Positions 8,416 to 16,556 of a stretch of 40,205 nucleotides of DNA are shown here, one piece after another (the stretch's first letter is position 1; each line of letters opens with the position of its first letter). The stretch is from Bacillota bacterium (GTDB lineage: Bacteria; Bacillota; Clostridia; Clostridiales; Clostridiaceae), in the NCBI GenBank assembly GCA_023435985.1, contig JAEZKY010000132.1, positions 1 to 40,205 on the forward strand. The letters are read 5' to 3'. The translations under genes were made by a program, and so were the position numbers. Below the pieces are notes generated by a model that saw only the letters and a list, made by a program, of their open reading frames with translations, ran no database searches and was not told the DNA's origin.

Positions 8416-10542
8416 ATGTTAAAGAGTAAAAAAAGTATTTCGTTAGTTCTTCTTGTTTTATTTCTTGTCGAATGCATAGGTCTTAATAAACTTGTAAGTG
8501 TTAGTGCAGCTATAAATACTTACAATTATGGTGAGGCGTTTCAAAAGGCTATAATGTTCTATGAGTTTCAACGTTCAGGAAAACTACCTAGTGATAAGAG
8601 AGACAACTGGAGAGGAGATTCTGGATTAGATGATGGGAAAGATGCTGGATTAGATTTGACTGGAGGCTGGTATGACGCAGGTGATAATGTAAAATTCAAT
8701 TTACCAATGTCTTATAGCGCAGCTATGCTGGCATGGTCTGTATATGAAGATAAAGATGCGTATGAGAAAAGTGGACAACTTTCTTATATTAAAAATGCAA
8801 TAAAATGGGCTAATGATTATTTGATAAAATGTAATCCAGAAAAAAATGTTTATTACTATCAGGTTGGGGATGGGAACAGTGATCACTCGTTCTGGGGACC
8901 TCCTGAAGTAATGCAGATGAATAGACCATCTTACAAGGTTGATATAAATAATCCGGGATCAACCGTAACCGCAGAAACAGCAGCATCTCTAGCAGCAGCA
9001 TCTCTTGTATTTAAAGATTCAGATCCAGAATATTCAAGCACATGTATTAAGCATGCAAAAGATTTATTTGATTTTGCAGATACAACAAGAAGTGATGCAG
9101 GATATAAAGCAGCAGCAGGTTTTTATGATATAAATAGCGGGTTTTGGGATGAGTTATCATGGGCAGCAACCTGGTTATATTTAGCAACGAATGATGAGAA
9201 TTATTTAGAGAAAGCAGAAAGTTATGTTGGAAATTGGGGGACAGACCAGGAAAAAAACATATCATATACTTGGGGTCAATGCTGGGATGATGTTCATTAT
9301 GGCGCAGAATTGCTTTTAGCTAGAATAACTAATAAAGATATATATAAGGACAGTATAGAAAGACATCTTGATTATTGGACAACAGGTTATAATGGCAGCC
9401 GTATAAAATATACACCAAAAGGATTAGCATGGTTAAATTCGTGGGGATCTTTAAGATATGCAACTACAACAGCATTTTTAGCAGGCGTATATTCAGAATG
9501 GTCAGGTTGTACATCATCTAAAGCAACTACGTATAAAGAATTTTTGAAAAATCAGATAGATTATGCTCTTGGCAGCACAGGAAGAAGCTTTGAGGTTGGC
9601 TTTGGAACTAATCCACCTGAGAGACCACATCATAGAGGAGCACACAGCTCATGGGCTAATAATATGGACACGCCAAGTTATCATCGACATGTCCTATATG
9701 GGGCTTTAGTAGGAGGACCAGGTGCAGATGATTCTTATACAGATAGCATTAATGATTATATGGTTAATGAAGTAGCATGTGATTATAATGCTGGATTTGT
9801 AGGAGCTTTAGCAAAAATGTATAAAGTATATGGTGGAACACCTATAACTGATTTTAAGGATATAGAAGCAAAAACTAATGATGAATATTTTGTTGAAGCA
9901 GGAGTAAATGCCAGTGGTTCAAACTTTGTTGAAATTAAAGCTATTTTAAACAATAAATCAGGATGGCCTGCAAAGGTTTCTGATAAACTTTCTTTTAAAT
10001 ATTTTATAGATATCAGTGAATTTGTTAAAGCTGGATACACAGTAAACGATATTACTACGTCTACTAATTATAATGACGGCGCAGTTGTTTCTAAATTAAT
10101 ACCTTGGGATACATCAAAAAATATTTATTATATCAATGTAGATTTTACAGGCACAAAGATATATCCTGGAGGACAATCAAACTATAGGAAAGAGGTTCAA
10201 TTTAGAATTTCTGGGCCACAAAATGCGGGAATTTGGGATAATTCTAATGATTTCTCCTATAAAGGTATCACAACAACAGTTGGAGGAACTCCAGTTCAAA
10301 CTTCTAATATTCCAGTATATGATAATGGAGTTTTAATATTTGGAGATACTCCTGACAATGGTGGTAATACATCTAAAACTGGAGATTTAAATAAGGATGG
10401 AAAGGTTGACAATTTGGATTATATAATATTGGAAGATTATATAATGAATCCAGATAGCAGTATAGATACAAAAGGATATGATTTAAATGAAGATGGAAGG
10501 ATTAACACTGCAGACTTATTTGCATTGAAGAAGATTATATAA
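8416..10542 (+). CDS. Cellulosomal GH9 cellulase: GH9 - CBM3c - dockerin
   Basis: ATG 8416 follows a strong AGGAGGAGG site; the product has 708 residues. A signal peptide (about 1-32) leads into a GH9 domain (about 35-475). Visible active-site parts are WYDAGD (Asp87, Asp90, base), RPHHRGAHSSW (His405 region) and YMVNEVACDYNAGF with acid Glu452. A CBM3c module (about 490-630) follows, of the kind fused to processive GH9 endoglucanases to feed the chain to the active site. The dockerin is about residues 656-708 (GDLNKDGKVDNLDYI, YDLNEDGRINTADLF), with recognition pairs N-L and T-A. It should dock on the single cohesin upstream. A terminator precedes the gene, so it is probably a separate transcript. 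Confidence 0.96.
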   Translation: MLKSKKSISLVLLVLFLVECIGLNKLVSVSAAINTYNYGEAFQKAIMFYEFQRSGKLPSDKRDNWRGDSGLDDGKDAGLDLTGGWYDAGDNVKFNLPMSYSAAMLAWSVYEDKDAYEKSGQLSYIKNAIKWANDYLIKCNPEKNVYYYQVGDGNSDHSFWGPPEVMQMNRPSYKVDINNPGSTVTAETAASLAAASLVFKDSDPEYSSTCIKHAKDLFDFADTTRSDAGYKAAAGFYDINSGFWDELSWAATWLYLATNDENYLEKAESYVGNWGTDQEKNISYTWGQCWDDVHYGAELLLARITNKDIYKDSIERHLDYWTTGYNGSRIKYTPKGLAWLNSWGSLRYATTTAFLAGVYSEWSGCTSSKATTYKEFLKNQIDYALGSTGRSFEVGFGTNPPERPHHRGAHSSWANNMDTPSYHRHVLYGALVGGPGADDSYTDSINDYMVNEVACDYNAGFVGALAKMYKVYGGTPITDFKDIEAKTNDEYFVEAGVNASGSNFVEIKAILNNKSGWPAKVSDKLSFKYFIDISEFVKAGYTVNDITTSTNYNDGAVVSKLIPWDTSKNIYYINVDFTGTKIYPGGQSNYRKEVQFRISGPQNAGIWDNSNDFSYKGITTTVGGTPVQTSNIPVYDNGVLIFGDTPDNGGNTSKTGDLNKDGKVDNLDYIILEDYIMNPDSSIDTKGYDLNEDGRINTADLFALKKII

Positions 10543-10566
10543 TAATTATTAATAAAGCTAAGTAAA

Positions 10567-10629
10567 GGATGGAGAATAAATATAGAAGATGTATTTAAAG
10601 TGAAGAAAACTATTACGAGATATTTGTAA
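10567..10629 (+). pseudogene. Relic of a dockerin 3' end from a lost cellulosomal gene
   Basis: Read from 10567 this gives GWRINIEDVFKVKKTITRYL and a TAA at 10627-10629. It matches the second dockerin half of the GH48 gene (KDGRINTEDLFELKKMITK, stop) in order and near the nucleotide level; the reading frame breaks just before, at AAGGATGG. There is no start codon or ribosome site. It is best explained as the tail of a third dockerin gene, lost by deletion or by recombination between dockerin sequences. Confidence 0.7.
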
Positions 10630-10642
10630 AATATTTACAAAT
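10622..10642. repeat. Short palindrome after the dockerin relic
   Basis: ATTTGTAAA and TTTACAAAT flank a 3-base centre. This perfect palindrome overlaps the relic stop codon and lies about 160 bp upstream of the AgrD-like gene. It may be a weak hairpin or an operator; no function is assigned. Confidence 0.35.
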
Positions 10643-10798
10643 GAGGAATGGAGAGATATAATATAAACATCACAGAATTTCCAGCTTGAAGTATAACATA
10701 AAATTAAAGAAATATAGGTTATCGTATATAAATACATAACTTATATTAATATGGATTAGTGTTATAATTATTTGTAAAAATTAGGAGGGATATTGTAT

Positions 10799-10942
10799 AT
10801 GAAAATAGGTAGAATCAAAAATCTTATAGCGGTTAGCTTAGCTGCGGTGTCAATGTTTTTGGCAGCAACTTCATCTTCTATGTGTATAGCTTATGGATTT
10901 GAAGATATAAAAATGCCAAAATCTCTATACAAAGTTGATTAA
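10799..10942 (+). CDS. agrD: AgrD-like autoinducing peptide precursor (47 aa)
   Basis: ATG 10799 has AGGAGGG 9 bases upstream and a TATAAT at 10763. The peptide has three parts expected of AgrD: an N-terminal basic, amphipathic/hydrophobic helix (MKIGRIKNLIAVSLAAVSMF), a short core with the only Cys (SSMCIAYGF, Cys29), and an acidic then Pro-containing tail, EDIKMPKSLYKVD. The tail lines up with the AgrB recognition tail of S. aureus AgrD (DEVEVPKEL). The predicted product is a thiolactone ring from Cys29 to about Phe34 (or Gly33). AgrB, a sensor kinase and a LytTR regulator lie just beyond on the opposite strand, and no other agrD candidate is seen near agrB. Alternative: an unrelated small secreted peptide. 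Confidence 0.7.
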   Translation: MKIGRIKNLIAVSLAAVSMFLAATSSSMCIAYGFEDIKMPKSLYKVD

Positions 10943-10965
10943 ATATAACTTTGGTATGTGATTTA

Positions 10966-11005
10966 GATACTCTTGATTGGTTATAGATCAGGAGTATCTT
11001 GTTTT
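10966..11005 (+). terminator. Intrinsic terminator of agrD-like gene
   Basis: GATACTCTTGAT (10966-10977) pairs with ATCAGGAGTATC (10987-10998), with one G-U pair, followed by TTGTTTT. It resembles the terminator after the GH48 gene. The rest of 11006-11200 shows nothing recognisable. Confidence 0.8.
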
Positions 11006-11201
11006 ATATTGTAATTAATAAAATTCCTAAAATGATACAATATCAACTTAAAAAGCTTATTGGTAAAAATATACTATATAATGAATATGTATTTCTCGAT
11101 TAAGAAATATTGTAGAAAAAATTAATAATTTGGTTAATAATAAAAATAAGAAAAGCATACAAGTAATAAAAGAAGATAGTTAAAATTCAAAGGAAAATTA
11201 T

Positions 11202-11230
11202 AAAACTGTCACAAATCTTGCAACAGTTTT
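11202..11230 (-). terminator. Terminator of the agr-type operon
   Basis: AAAACTGT (11202-11209) and ACAGTTTT (11223-11230) form a hairpin starting 4 bases beyond the kinase stop on the reverse strand. It can also back up termination from the agrD side. Confidence 0.65.
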
Positions 11231-11233
11231 TAT

Positions 11234-12559
11234 CTAGTTATGTATTATAAGTTCTTGCTTAAAAATACAATCTTCAATGGAAGTGTTAAGAAGGATATTT
11301 TTATAATATTTATCAATTAAGTAACGTACAGTATTTAAACCAATGCCTCTATTTTCGCCTTTTGTAGAAAAATTCTTTTGGTAAATCTTTTGAATTGGAG
11401 GGGTAGATTCTAAACATGAGTTAGTTATATTAAAAATAACATCAGTATCAGTTTTAATAATAGCGAAGTGAATAAACTTATCATTACATAAAGCACTTCC
11501 TTCAATGGCGTTGTCCATTAAAATGCCAATAATTCTGCAAATATGAATTGTACTGATATTAAATTTTTCAATATCATCGAGTAGCTCTATTTTTACATTA
11601 ATTCCTTTGGAATGAGCATTAATAATTTTTGAAGATAATAATGCCTTTAAAGGATTAAGTTTAATATGAGATAGCAATGATAAGGATATATCTTTTTTCA
11701 TTATATTATTGCTTTCGGGTAATAGATCTTTATAATAGTAGTTTTTTAGTCCATTTATATCTAGATTTTGGATGAATGTTTCCAAAGTTGAAAGTATATT
11801 TAAGTAGTCATGCTTAAAACCTCGTAAATCTTTGTACATATTTTCAAGCATAATTGTATAATCTCTTAATTGAATAAACTCTTTTTCTTTATAAGTATTT
11901 ATTAATGTTTTAAAAGTATAATATATTAAAGTTACTGCAGATAGCAGTAATAATAATGCTGATAATGTGTATATTGAAATTATAGATGCGTCCCCAATAT
12001 TTACTTCTCCTTTTAAAAATCCTACCAAAATTGAAAATATAAATGCTGGAATAATAAGAGTAATTATAACTAATCTGCGAAATTTGCTGGGAAATTCCAA
12101 GTTAACATCAATTTTATTGAGAATTTTTAATATAATTATTCTCGACAACTTACTGAGAATATAGCTAAATAAAAGAACAGAAAGTCCAGATAAAAAATAT
12201 AATAAAGTATCGTTAATTAAAGTTAAGTAGTGATATTGAAAAATACACACAAACAAAAAGCCTGTAATGGCGTCACAAACAAAGACAAAGCTTCCTATAA
12301 ATATTGAAATGACAATAGATGCAACAATCGCTTTATATATTAATAATATATATATAAAACTTCCTATAAATAAAGTGATAGTGGATAGATAATTTAATTT
12401 GTATTTACATAAAAAAATTGTAAATATATAAAGTACGAATGTAAATATTATTAGATTTCTTTTGCTTAATTTAGTAAAGAAGGTGAAGTTTATAACTGGA
12501 ACAAGTATAGTGAGTACAGAAATCAGTGGATATAAAATGTCTATTAATAGTGTAAGCAT
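11234..12559 (-). CDS. AgrC-like sensor histidine kinase (GHKL type)
   Basis: The start is placed at ATG 12559, which overlaps the upstream regulator by 16 bp and has AGGG about 11 bases before it; the product has 441 residues. The first 215 residues are mostly hydrophobic with about six to seven membrane spans, as in AgrC-type peptide receptors. The cytoplasmic part has the phospho-acceptor His250 in RGFKHDYLNIL, an N box with Asn350 (MDNAIEGSA) and a G box FSTKGENRGIGL (about 397-408). It should sense the cyclic peptide outside the cell and phosphorylate the LytTR regulator encoded just before it. The overlap suggests translational coupling. Confidence 0.88.
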   Translation of the reverse strand: MLTLLIDILYPLISVLTILVPVINFTFFTKLSKRNLIIFTFVLYIFTIFLCKYKLNYLSTITLFIGSFIYILLIYKAIVASIVISIFIGSFVFVCDAITGFLFVCIFQYHYLTLINDTLLYFLSGLSVLLFSYILSKLSRIIILKILNKIDVNLEFPSKFRRLVIITLIIPAFIFSILVGFLKGEVNIGDASIISIYTLSALLLLLSAVTLIYYTFKTLINTYKEKEFIQLRDYTIMLENMYKDLRGFKHDYLNILSTLETFIQNLDINGLKNYYYKDLLPESNNIMKKDISLSLLSHIKLNPLKALLSSKIINAHSKGINVKIELLDDIEKFNISTIHICRIIGILMDNAIEGSALCNDKFIHFAIIKTDTDVIFNITNSCLESTPPIQKIYQKNFSTKGENRGIGLNTVRYLIDKYYKNILLNTSIEDCIFKQELIIHN

Positions 12560-13278
12560 TTCTTCAACAGCCCTTTCAAGTAGCGTATGGATACATAGCA
12601 TATTTCACCATTTATCATTTCAACAACCATATTGCTTTTATTTATAGATTTAATTTTCTTTGTATTAATTAAATAAGATCTATGCGTTTTATAGAAGTCA
12701 GAAGATAAGTTTTTTTCTATATTTTTTAAAGTTCCATAAAATTCAGATTGTCCTTTATTTGTGTGAATGGATATTTTATGTCCTTTTCCAGCAGTTTCAA
12801 AAAATAAAATATCATCAAAATTCCAAAATATAATGTTATTACCTATATCTATAGGAATTTTATTATTAATTTTTGATTTGGAAATATTTAAGTTATTATC
12901 TACAGCCTTAAGACAGTCCAAGATTTTTTGCTTTAAAATATTAGAATTCCCCTTAATTATATAATCAAGAGCTTGTACTTTATATTGAAAAGTGAGTAAA
13001 GTTAATTCAGCATGAGCTGTTAAAAAAATAATATAGGCATTTGTGTCAGTAGTTCTAATTAAGTGGGCTAATTCAAAACCATTGAGATCGGCATTCAATT
13101 CCACATCAAGAAAGTAAATAAAACTTTCCTCAGCATTATCTATATAAGTAATAACGTCTTTAGGATTATCAGTGGAAAGTGCAATTTTAGCATTAAAATT
13201 TGATATTTCATCAGAAATAATAGATTCTATTTCTTTTCTTTGAGTAGCGTTATCCTCGCAAATAATAACATTTAACAT
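12544..13278 (-). CDS. AgrA-like LytTR response regulator
   Basis: The 244-residue protein has a receiver domain (1 to about 125) with acidic pocket Glu8-Asp9, phospho-acceptor Asp58 in YFLDVEL and LTAHAEL. A LytTR DNA-binding domain (about 140-240) follows with ILFFETAGKGHKI and the typical THRSYLINTKKI segment. AAGGAGG precedes the start by about 8 bases. It lies between agrB and the kinase on one strand and is the output factor of this quorum-sensing system. Its targets are unknown; the agrD-like gene and the nearby cellulase genes are candidates by position only. Confidence 0.92.
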   Translation of the reverse strand: MLNVIICEDNATQRKEIESIISDEISNFNAKIALSTDNPKDVITYIDNAEESFIYFLDVELNADLNGFELAHLIRTTDTNAYIIFLTAHAELTLLTFQYKVQALDYIIKGNSNILKQKILDCLKAVDNNLNISKSKINNKIPIDIGNNIIFWNFDDILFFETAGKGHKISIHTNKGQSEFYGTLKNIEKNLSSDFYKTHRSYLINTKKIKSINKSNMVVEMINGEICYVSIRYLKGLLKKCLHY

Positions 13279-13361
13279 AATTACTAACCTCCTTAAATAA
13301 AAAATTATATATATTTAGAAAAGCATAGTTAATTTTATGTGTTATGAAGTGGGAAACGTGT

Positions 13362-13964
13362 TCAAATACTAATGTTTTTATAATTTGCATATTTTTTTCC
13401 TAATAATTTATAAGCAGCAGGGGTAATTACTATAGATTCTCCTAAAGTAGAGAAAATTATTAAATTTATATACTGATTACTTGCAATAAGGAAGGTTATG
13501 ATATAAAAGATTATGAGAACTAAAATTGATTTTATTTTTAAGTTTTTTCTTAATTTTTTACTTATTAATGGGCGCTCTTCTGTATCAGCAGGAGAATATA
13601 ATAAAAGAAGTATAAAGCTAATTGTGAATATAATAGTTTTATACCACAAACTTAAAGTTAGATTTAAGCTTAAATATACATCACCTAAAAATAATATATA
13701 ATTTATAATAATGCATTGAATGCTTGAGTTTGCATGAACTCCTGAGGCGAAAGATCTAAGAATTGCAAAAATAATAAAAGCAGTAAACGTATACCTTAAA
13801 ATTCCAAGTAAATATGCAGTTAGAAATAAGATAATAAACTTAAGTAGATTTATCCAAATAATTTGTATACCATAATAAATCTTTTCTAAATCTTCCTCTG
13901 AAAAAGAAGTGTTATTTTTTATAAAATTTAAGCAACCTAGACTTAATTTTTTAGAAATACTCAT
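13362..13964 (-). CDS. agrB: AgrB-like peptide-processing membrane protease
   Basis: The start is set at ATG 13964 (AAAGGTG about 10 bases upstream), giving 200 residues. AgrB cuts the C-terminal tail from AgrD and forms the thiolactone ring in the membrane. The catalytic pair falls at exactly the S. aureus positions, His77 and Cys84, in the segment ASGVHANSSIQC. Several membrane spans surround it. It is first in a reverse-strand operon with the LytTR regulator and the kinase. The usual agrD directly after agrB is missing: only 83 bp separate agrB from the regulator, with no fitting small ORF. The AgrD-like gene at 10799 on the other strand is the likely substrate. Confidence 0.9.
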   Translation of the reverse strand: MSISKKLSLGCLNFIKNNTSFSEEDLEKIYYGIQIIWINLLKFIILFLTAYLLGILRYTFTAFIIFAILRSFASGVHANSSIQCIIINYILFLGDVYLSLNLTLSLWYKTIIFTISFILLLLYSPADTEERPLISKKLRKNLKIKSILVLIIFYIITFLIASNQYINLIIFSTLGESIVITPAAYKLLGKKYANYKNISI

Positions 13965-14086
13965 AGACACCCAACACCTTTCTAATACCATATTGTTATT
14001 ATGTTATTTTTTGTATAAAAATTAAAGAGAAACGGATTAAAACAGAAGTTTTTATGTATTAAAAGCAATTTCTTTAGTGGTACATA

Positions 14087-14116
14087 TTGGAAAAGAGGCT
14101 GTATTTATTTTATACT
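14087..14116 (+). promoter_or_regulatory. Candidate sigma-A promoter of the CPBP protease gene
   Basis: TTGGAA (14087-14092) and TATACT (14111-14116) are separated by 18 bp, which would start transcription about 15 bases before the ribosome site. The divergent agrB promoter should lie in the same 185-bp spacer but is not clear. Confidence 0.45.
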
Positions 14117-14149
14117 ATTATTATGTATTATTTGGAGGTGCATTTTAAC

Positions 14150-14689
14150 ATGTATAATATATCAGAATTAATTATTGGTGTTTTAGCATATTTGATTTTA
14201 TTTATAATTCCAATATTCTCTTATCTAAAATTTAAAAGCAGGGTTAATCCATTAATTTATTTAAAACTTTTAGGAAATTTTAAACAAGGTATACTTATAG
14301 GAATTATAATAAGTTCTATTTTTATAATACTACTTTTTTACAAAAATGAAAATAATACATTTATTTTGAATAAATTAGATATAGGGGTATTATGGGTAAA
14401 TGGTTTGTTAGTAGGCTTTTTTGAAGAGATTCCATTTCGAGGATTTTTATTACAAAGACTTGGTGACAATATGAAATTTTGGAAGGCAAATCTATTGACC
14501 ACAGTAATGTTTACATTATTTCATATACCTACGTGGCTTATAAACTTTAATGGAGATATTATACAATCAGTTATTAATATTTCTATAGTTAGTCTTGTGC
14601 TCGGATACCTTTTTAAAGAATATAACTCACTATGGATACCAATAATATGTCACTCCGTATTTAATTTATGCATATGGATGAAGCTATAG
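14150..14689 (+). CDS. CPBP-family intramembrane metalloprotease, beside agrB
   Basis: ATG 14150 follows GGAGGTG by 9 bases; a TTG start at 14087 would lie inside the promoter and is rejected. The 179-residue membrane protein has the full CPBP (CAAX protease / Abi) motif set: Glu92-Glu93 with Arg97 in FFEEIPFRGFLLQRL, His125 in FTLFHIP, and His168/Asn172 in CHSVFNL. The family cleaves peptides within membranes. In S. aureus the CPBP protein MroQ removes the N-terminal leader of AgrD. This gene diverges from agrB, so a similar leader-cleaving job is a reasonable inference; self-immunity to a peptide is the alternative. Confidence 0.88.
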   Translation: MYNISELIIGVLAYLILFIIPIFSYLKFKSRVNPLIYLKLLGNFKQGILIGIIISSIFIILLFYKNENNTFILNKLDIGVLWVNGLLVGFFEEIPFRGFLLQRLGDNMKFWKANLLTTVMFTLFHIPTWLINFNGDIIQSVINISIVSLVLGYLFKEYNSLWIPIICHSVFNLCIWMKL

Positions 14690-15074
14690 ACATTTAACTT
14701 TAGACTTATGTGATTTCTAATATAAGTACACACAAAAGTTTAATTAAGATAGAAAATTATTTTATAATATTAAATGAAATTTTTCATTTGTTTAGGTATA
14801 GGTATTAATTCAAGATATGACAGAATTTTGAATTATTAATGTAATAAGCAAAATATACAATTGAGATATCTATGACATAATTCCTAAAAGGTTGAATTTG
14901 AAGCATAAAATATTAAATGTAAACTATATTTTATTTCTTGGCAAAAAAATTGATAATAAAGTATAGAATCTTGAATTATGTATCCCAAAATGTAAAATTA
15001 TAATTAAGTAGGATAATTTTACATAAATAAAATTGTCCTAAAATTTATATTTTGTAGAAAGGAAGGTTTTAACA
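14690..15074 (+). promoter_or_regulatory. Spacer with GH5 leader hairpin
   Basis: 385 bp without a gene. A small hairpin AAATGAA / TTCATTT (14772-14789) followed by GTTT may end the CPBP transcript. A 12-bp stem, AGGATAATTTTA (15010-15021) with TAAAATTGTCCT (15028-15039, one G-U), sits about 15 bases before the GH5 ribosome site and could be an operator or leader structure. Confidence 0.45.
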
Positions 15075-16358
15075 ATGAAAAGTAATTTAAAAAACATTGC
15101 AATGACGTTAATTATGGTACTTTCTTTAATGGCACCGAGTAGCATAGTGTTTGCTGCAGAAAATGGCAGCAGTGACGATTACCTTCATACTAATGGAAAC
15201 AAAATTTTAGATTCTAAGGGGAATGAGGTTAGAATGACTGGAATAGCATGGTTTGGATTTGAGACTCCGAATAATTCTTTCCATGGCTTATGGGCTAATA
15301 CAATGGATGATATTTTAGATAAGGTAGCAGATAATGGCTTTAATACCTTAAGAGTGCCTTTATCAGTACAGCTGGTTAATCAGTGGAGACAGGGAACTTA
15401 CCCAATGCCAGATTCTATTAATGATTATGTGAATCCAGATTTAAAAGGTAAGAATAGCTTAGAAATACTTGATATGGCAATAGCTAAATGCAAAGAAAAA
15501 GGCGTAAAGGTTATGCTTGATATGCATAGAGTTATAAATGGAAGTCAATCAAATACCTGGTATACAAATGATTATAGTGTAAAAGATTATGAAGAATGTT
15601 GGAAGTGGCTTACTGATCATTATAAAAATGATGATACTGTAATTGCCATGGATATCTTTAATGAACCTCATGGAAAGGTTTACCAAGGCGAAGTTACTGC
15701 AAAATGGGATGATACGACAGATGTAAATAACTGGAAATATGAAGCAGAAAAAGTAGGTAAAGAAATTTTAGATATTAATCCAAACCTTTTAGTAATGGTA
15801 GAAGGGGTAGAAACTTATCCAAAGGAAGGTTTTGATTACACTACGAAGGATGTTAATAATTATTATGGAACTTGGTGGGGAGGAAATCTTCGAGGAGTTA
15901 AAGACCATCCGGTAACTATAGCAAATCATCCAAATCAAGTCGTATATTCACCTCATGACTATGGCCCAAGTGTTTCAGCGCAGCCATGGTTTCAGTCTGG
16001 ATTTACTAAAGATAGTTTAATGAAGAACGCGTGGGAACCTAATTGGTTTTATATCCAAAAGGAAAATATAGCACCATTATTAATAGGCGAATGGGGAGGA
16101 CAAATGGATGGCGGAGATAACCAAAAATGGATGCAGGCGTTAGCTGATACAATTAAAGAAAATAACATGAGCCATACATTCTGGTGCTTAAATCCTAACT
16201 CAGGTGATACTGGTGGGATTTTAGGATATGATTTTAAAACTGTTGATACTCAAAAGTTAGCACTTGTGCAACCTACTTTATGGCAGGCTAATGGGAAATT
16301 TATAGGACTAGACCATCAAGTAAATTTGGGAAAAACTGGAATACATGTAGGACAATAG
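15075..16358 (+). CDS. Secreted GH5 endoglucanase, no dockerin
   Basis: ATG 15075 follows AAGGAAGG; the product has 427 residues. A signal peptide (about 1-28, cleavage near VFAA) precedes a GH5 (alpha/beta)8 barrel. Catalytic residues are clear: acid/base Glu197 in MDIFNEPHG and nucleophile Glu339 in LLIGEWGG. Other GH5 blocks are MTGIAWFGFE, NTLRVPLS and VMLDMHR. It resembles clostridial EngD-type endo-beta-1,4-glucanases. No dockerin, CBM or wall anchor is present, so it should act as a free enzyme beside the docked GH48 and GH9 enzymes. Mannan or xyloglucan activity cannot be ruled out from sequence alone. Confidence 0.94.
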   Translation: MKSNLKNIAMTLIMVLSLMAPSSIVFAAENGSSDDYLHTNGNKILDSKGNEVRMTGIAWFGFETPNNSFHGLWANTMDDILDKVADNGFNTLRVPLSVQLVNQWRQGTYPMPDSINDYVNPDLKGKNSLEILDMAIAKCKEKGVKVMLDMHRVINGSQSNTWYTNDYSVKDYEECWKWLTDHYKNDDTVIAMDIFNEPHGKVYQGEVTAKWDDTTDVNNWKYEAEKVGKEILDINPNLLVMVEGVETYPKEGFDYTTKDVNNYYGTWWGGNLRGVKDHPVTIANHPNQVVYSPHDYGPSVSAQPWFQSGFTKDSLMKNAWEPNWFYIQKENIAPLLIGEWGGQMDGGDNQKWMQALADTIKENNMSHTFWCLNPNSGDTGGILGYDFKTVDTQKLALVQPTLWQANGKFIGLDHQVNLGKTGIHVGQ

Positions 16359-16394
16359 TTCTAATTAAAGTTAAAATATGGGATTGAGCAGATG

Positions 16395-16442
16395 AAATAT
16401 CTTCTTTTTGTGATAGAATTACAAAAAGAAGATATTTTATTA
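16395..16442 (+). terminator. Strong terminator after GH5 gene
   Basis: A perfect 17-bp stem (16395-16411 with 16421-16437) has a 9-base loop and a T-rich end. Confidence 0.85.
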
Positions 16443-16556
16443 TTAAATAGATAATTAGTATATGATAAGTCAAGTTTGCGAATTGGGTATCTATAAGGAT
16501 ATTTGTTACAATAATATTTTTGAGTTTTAATTTGGCAGAAAAGGAGTAGGTATTAC

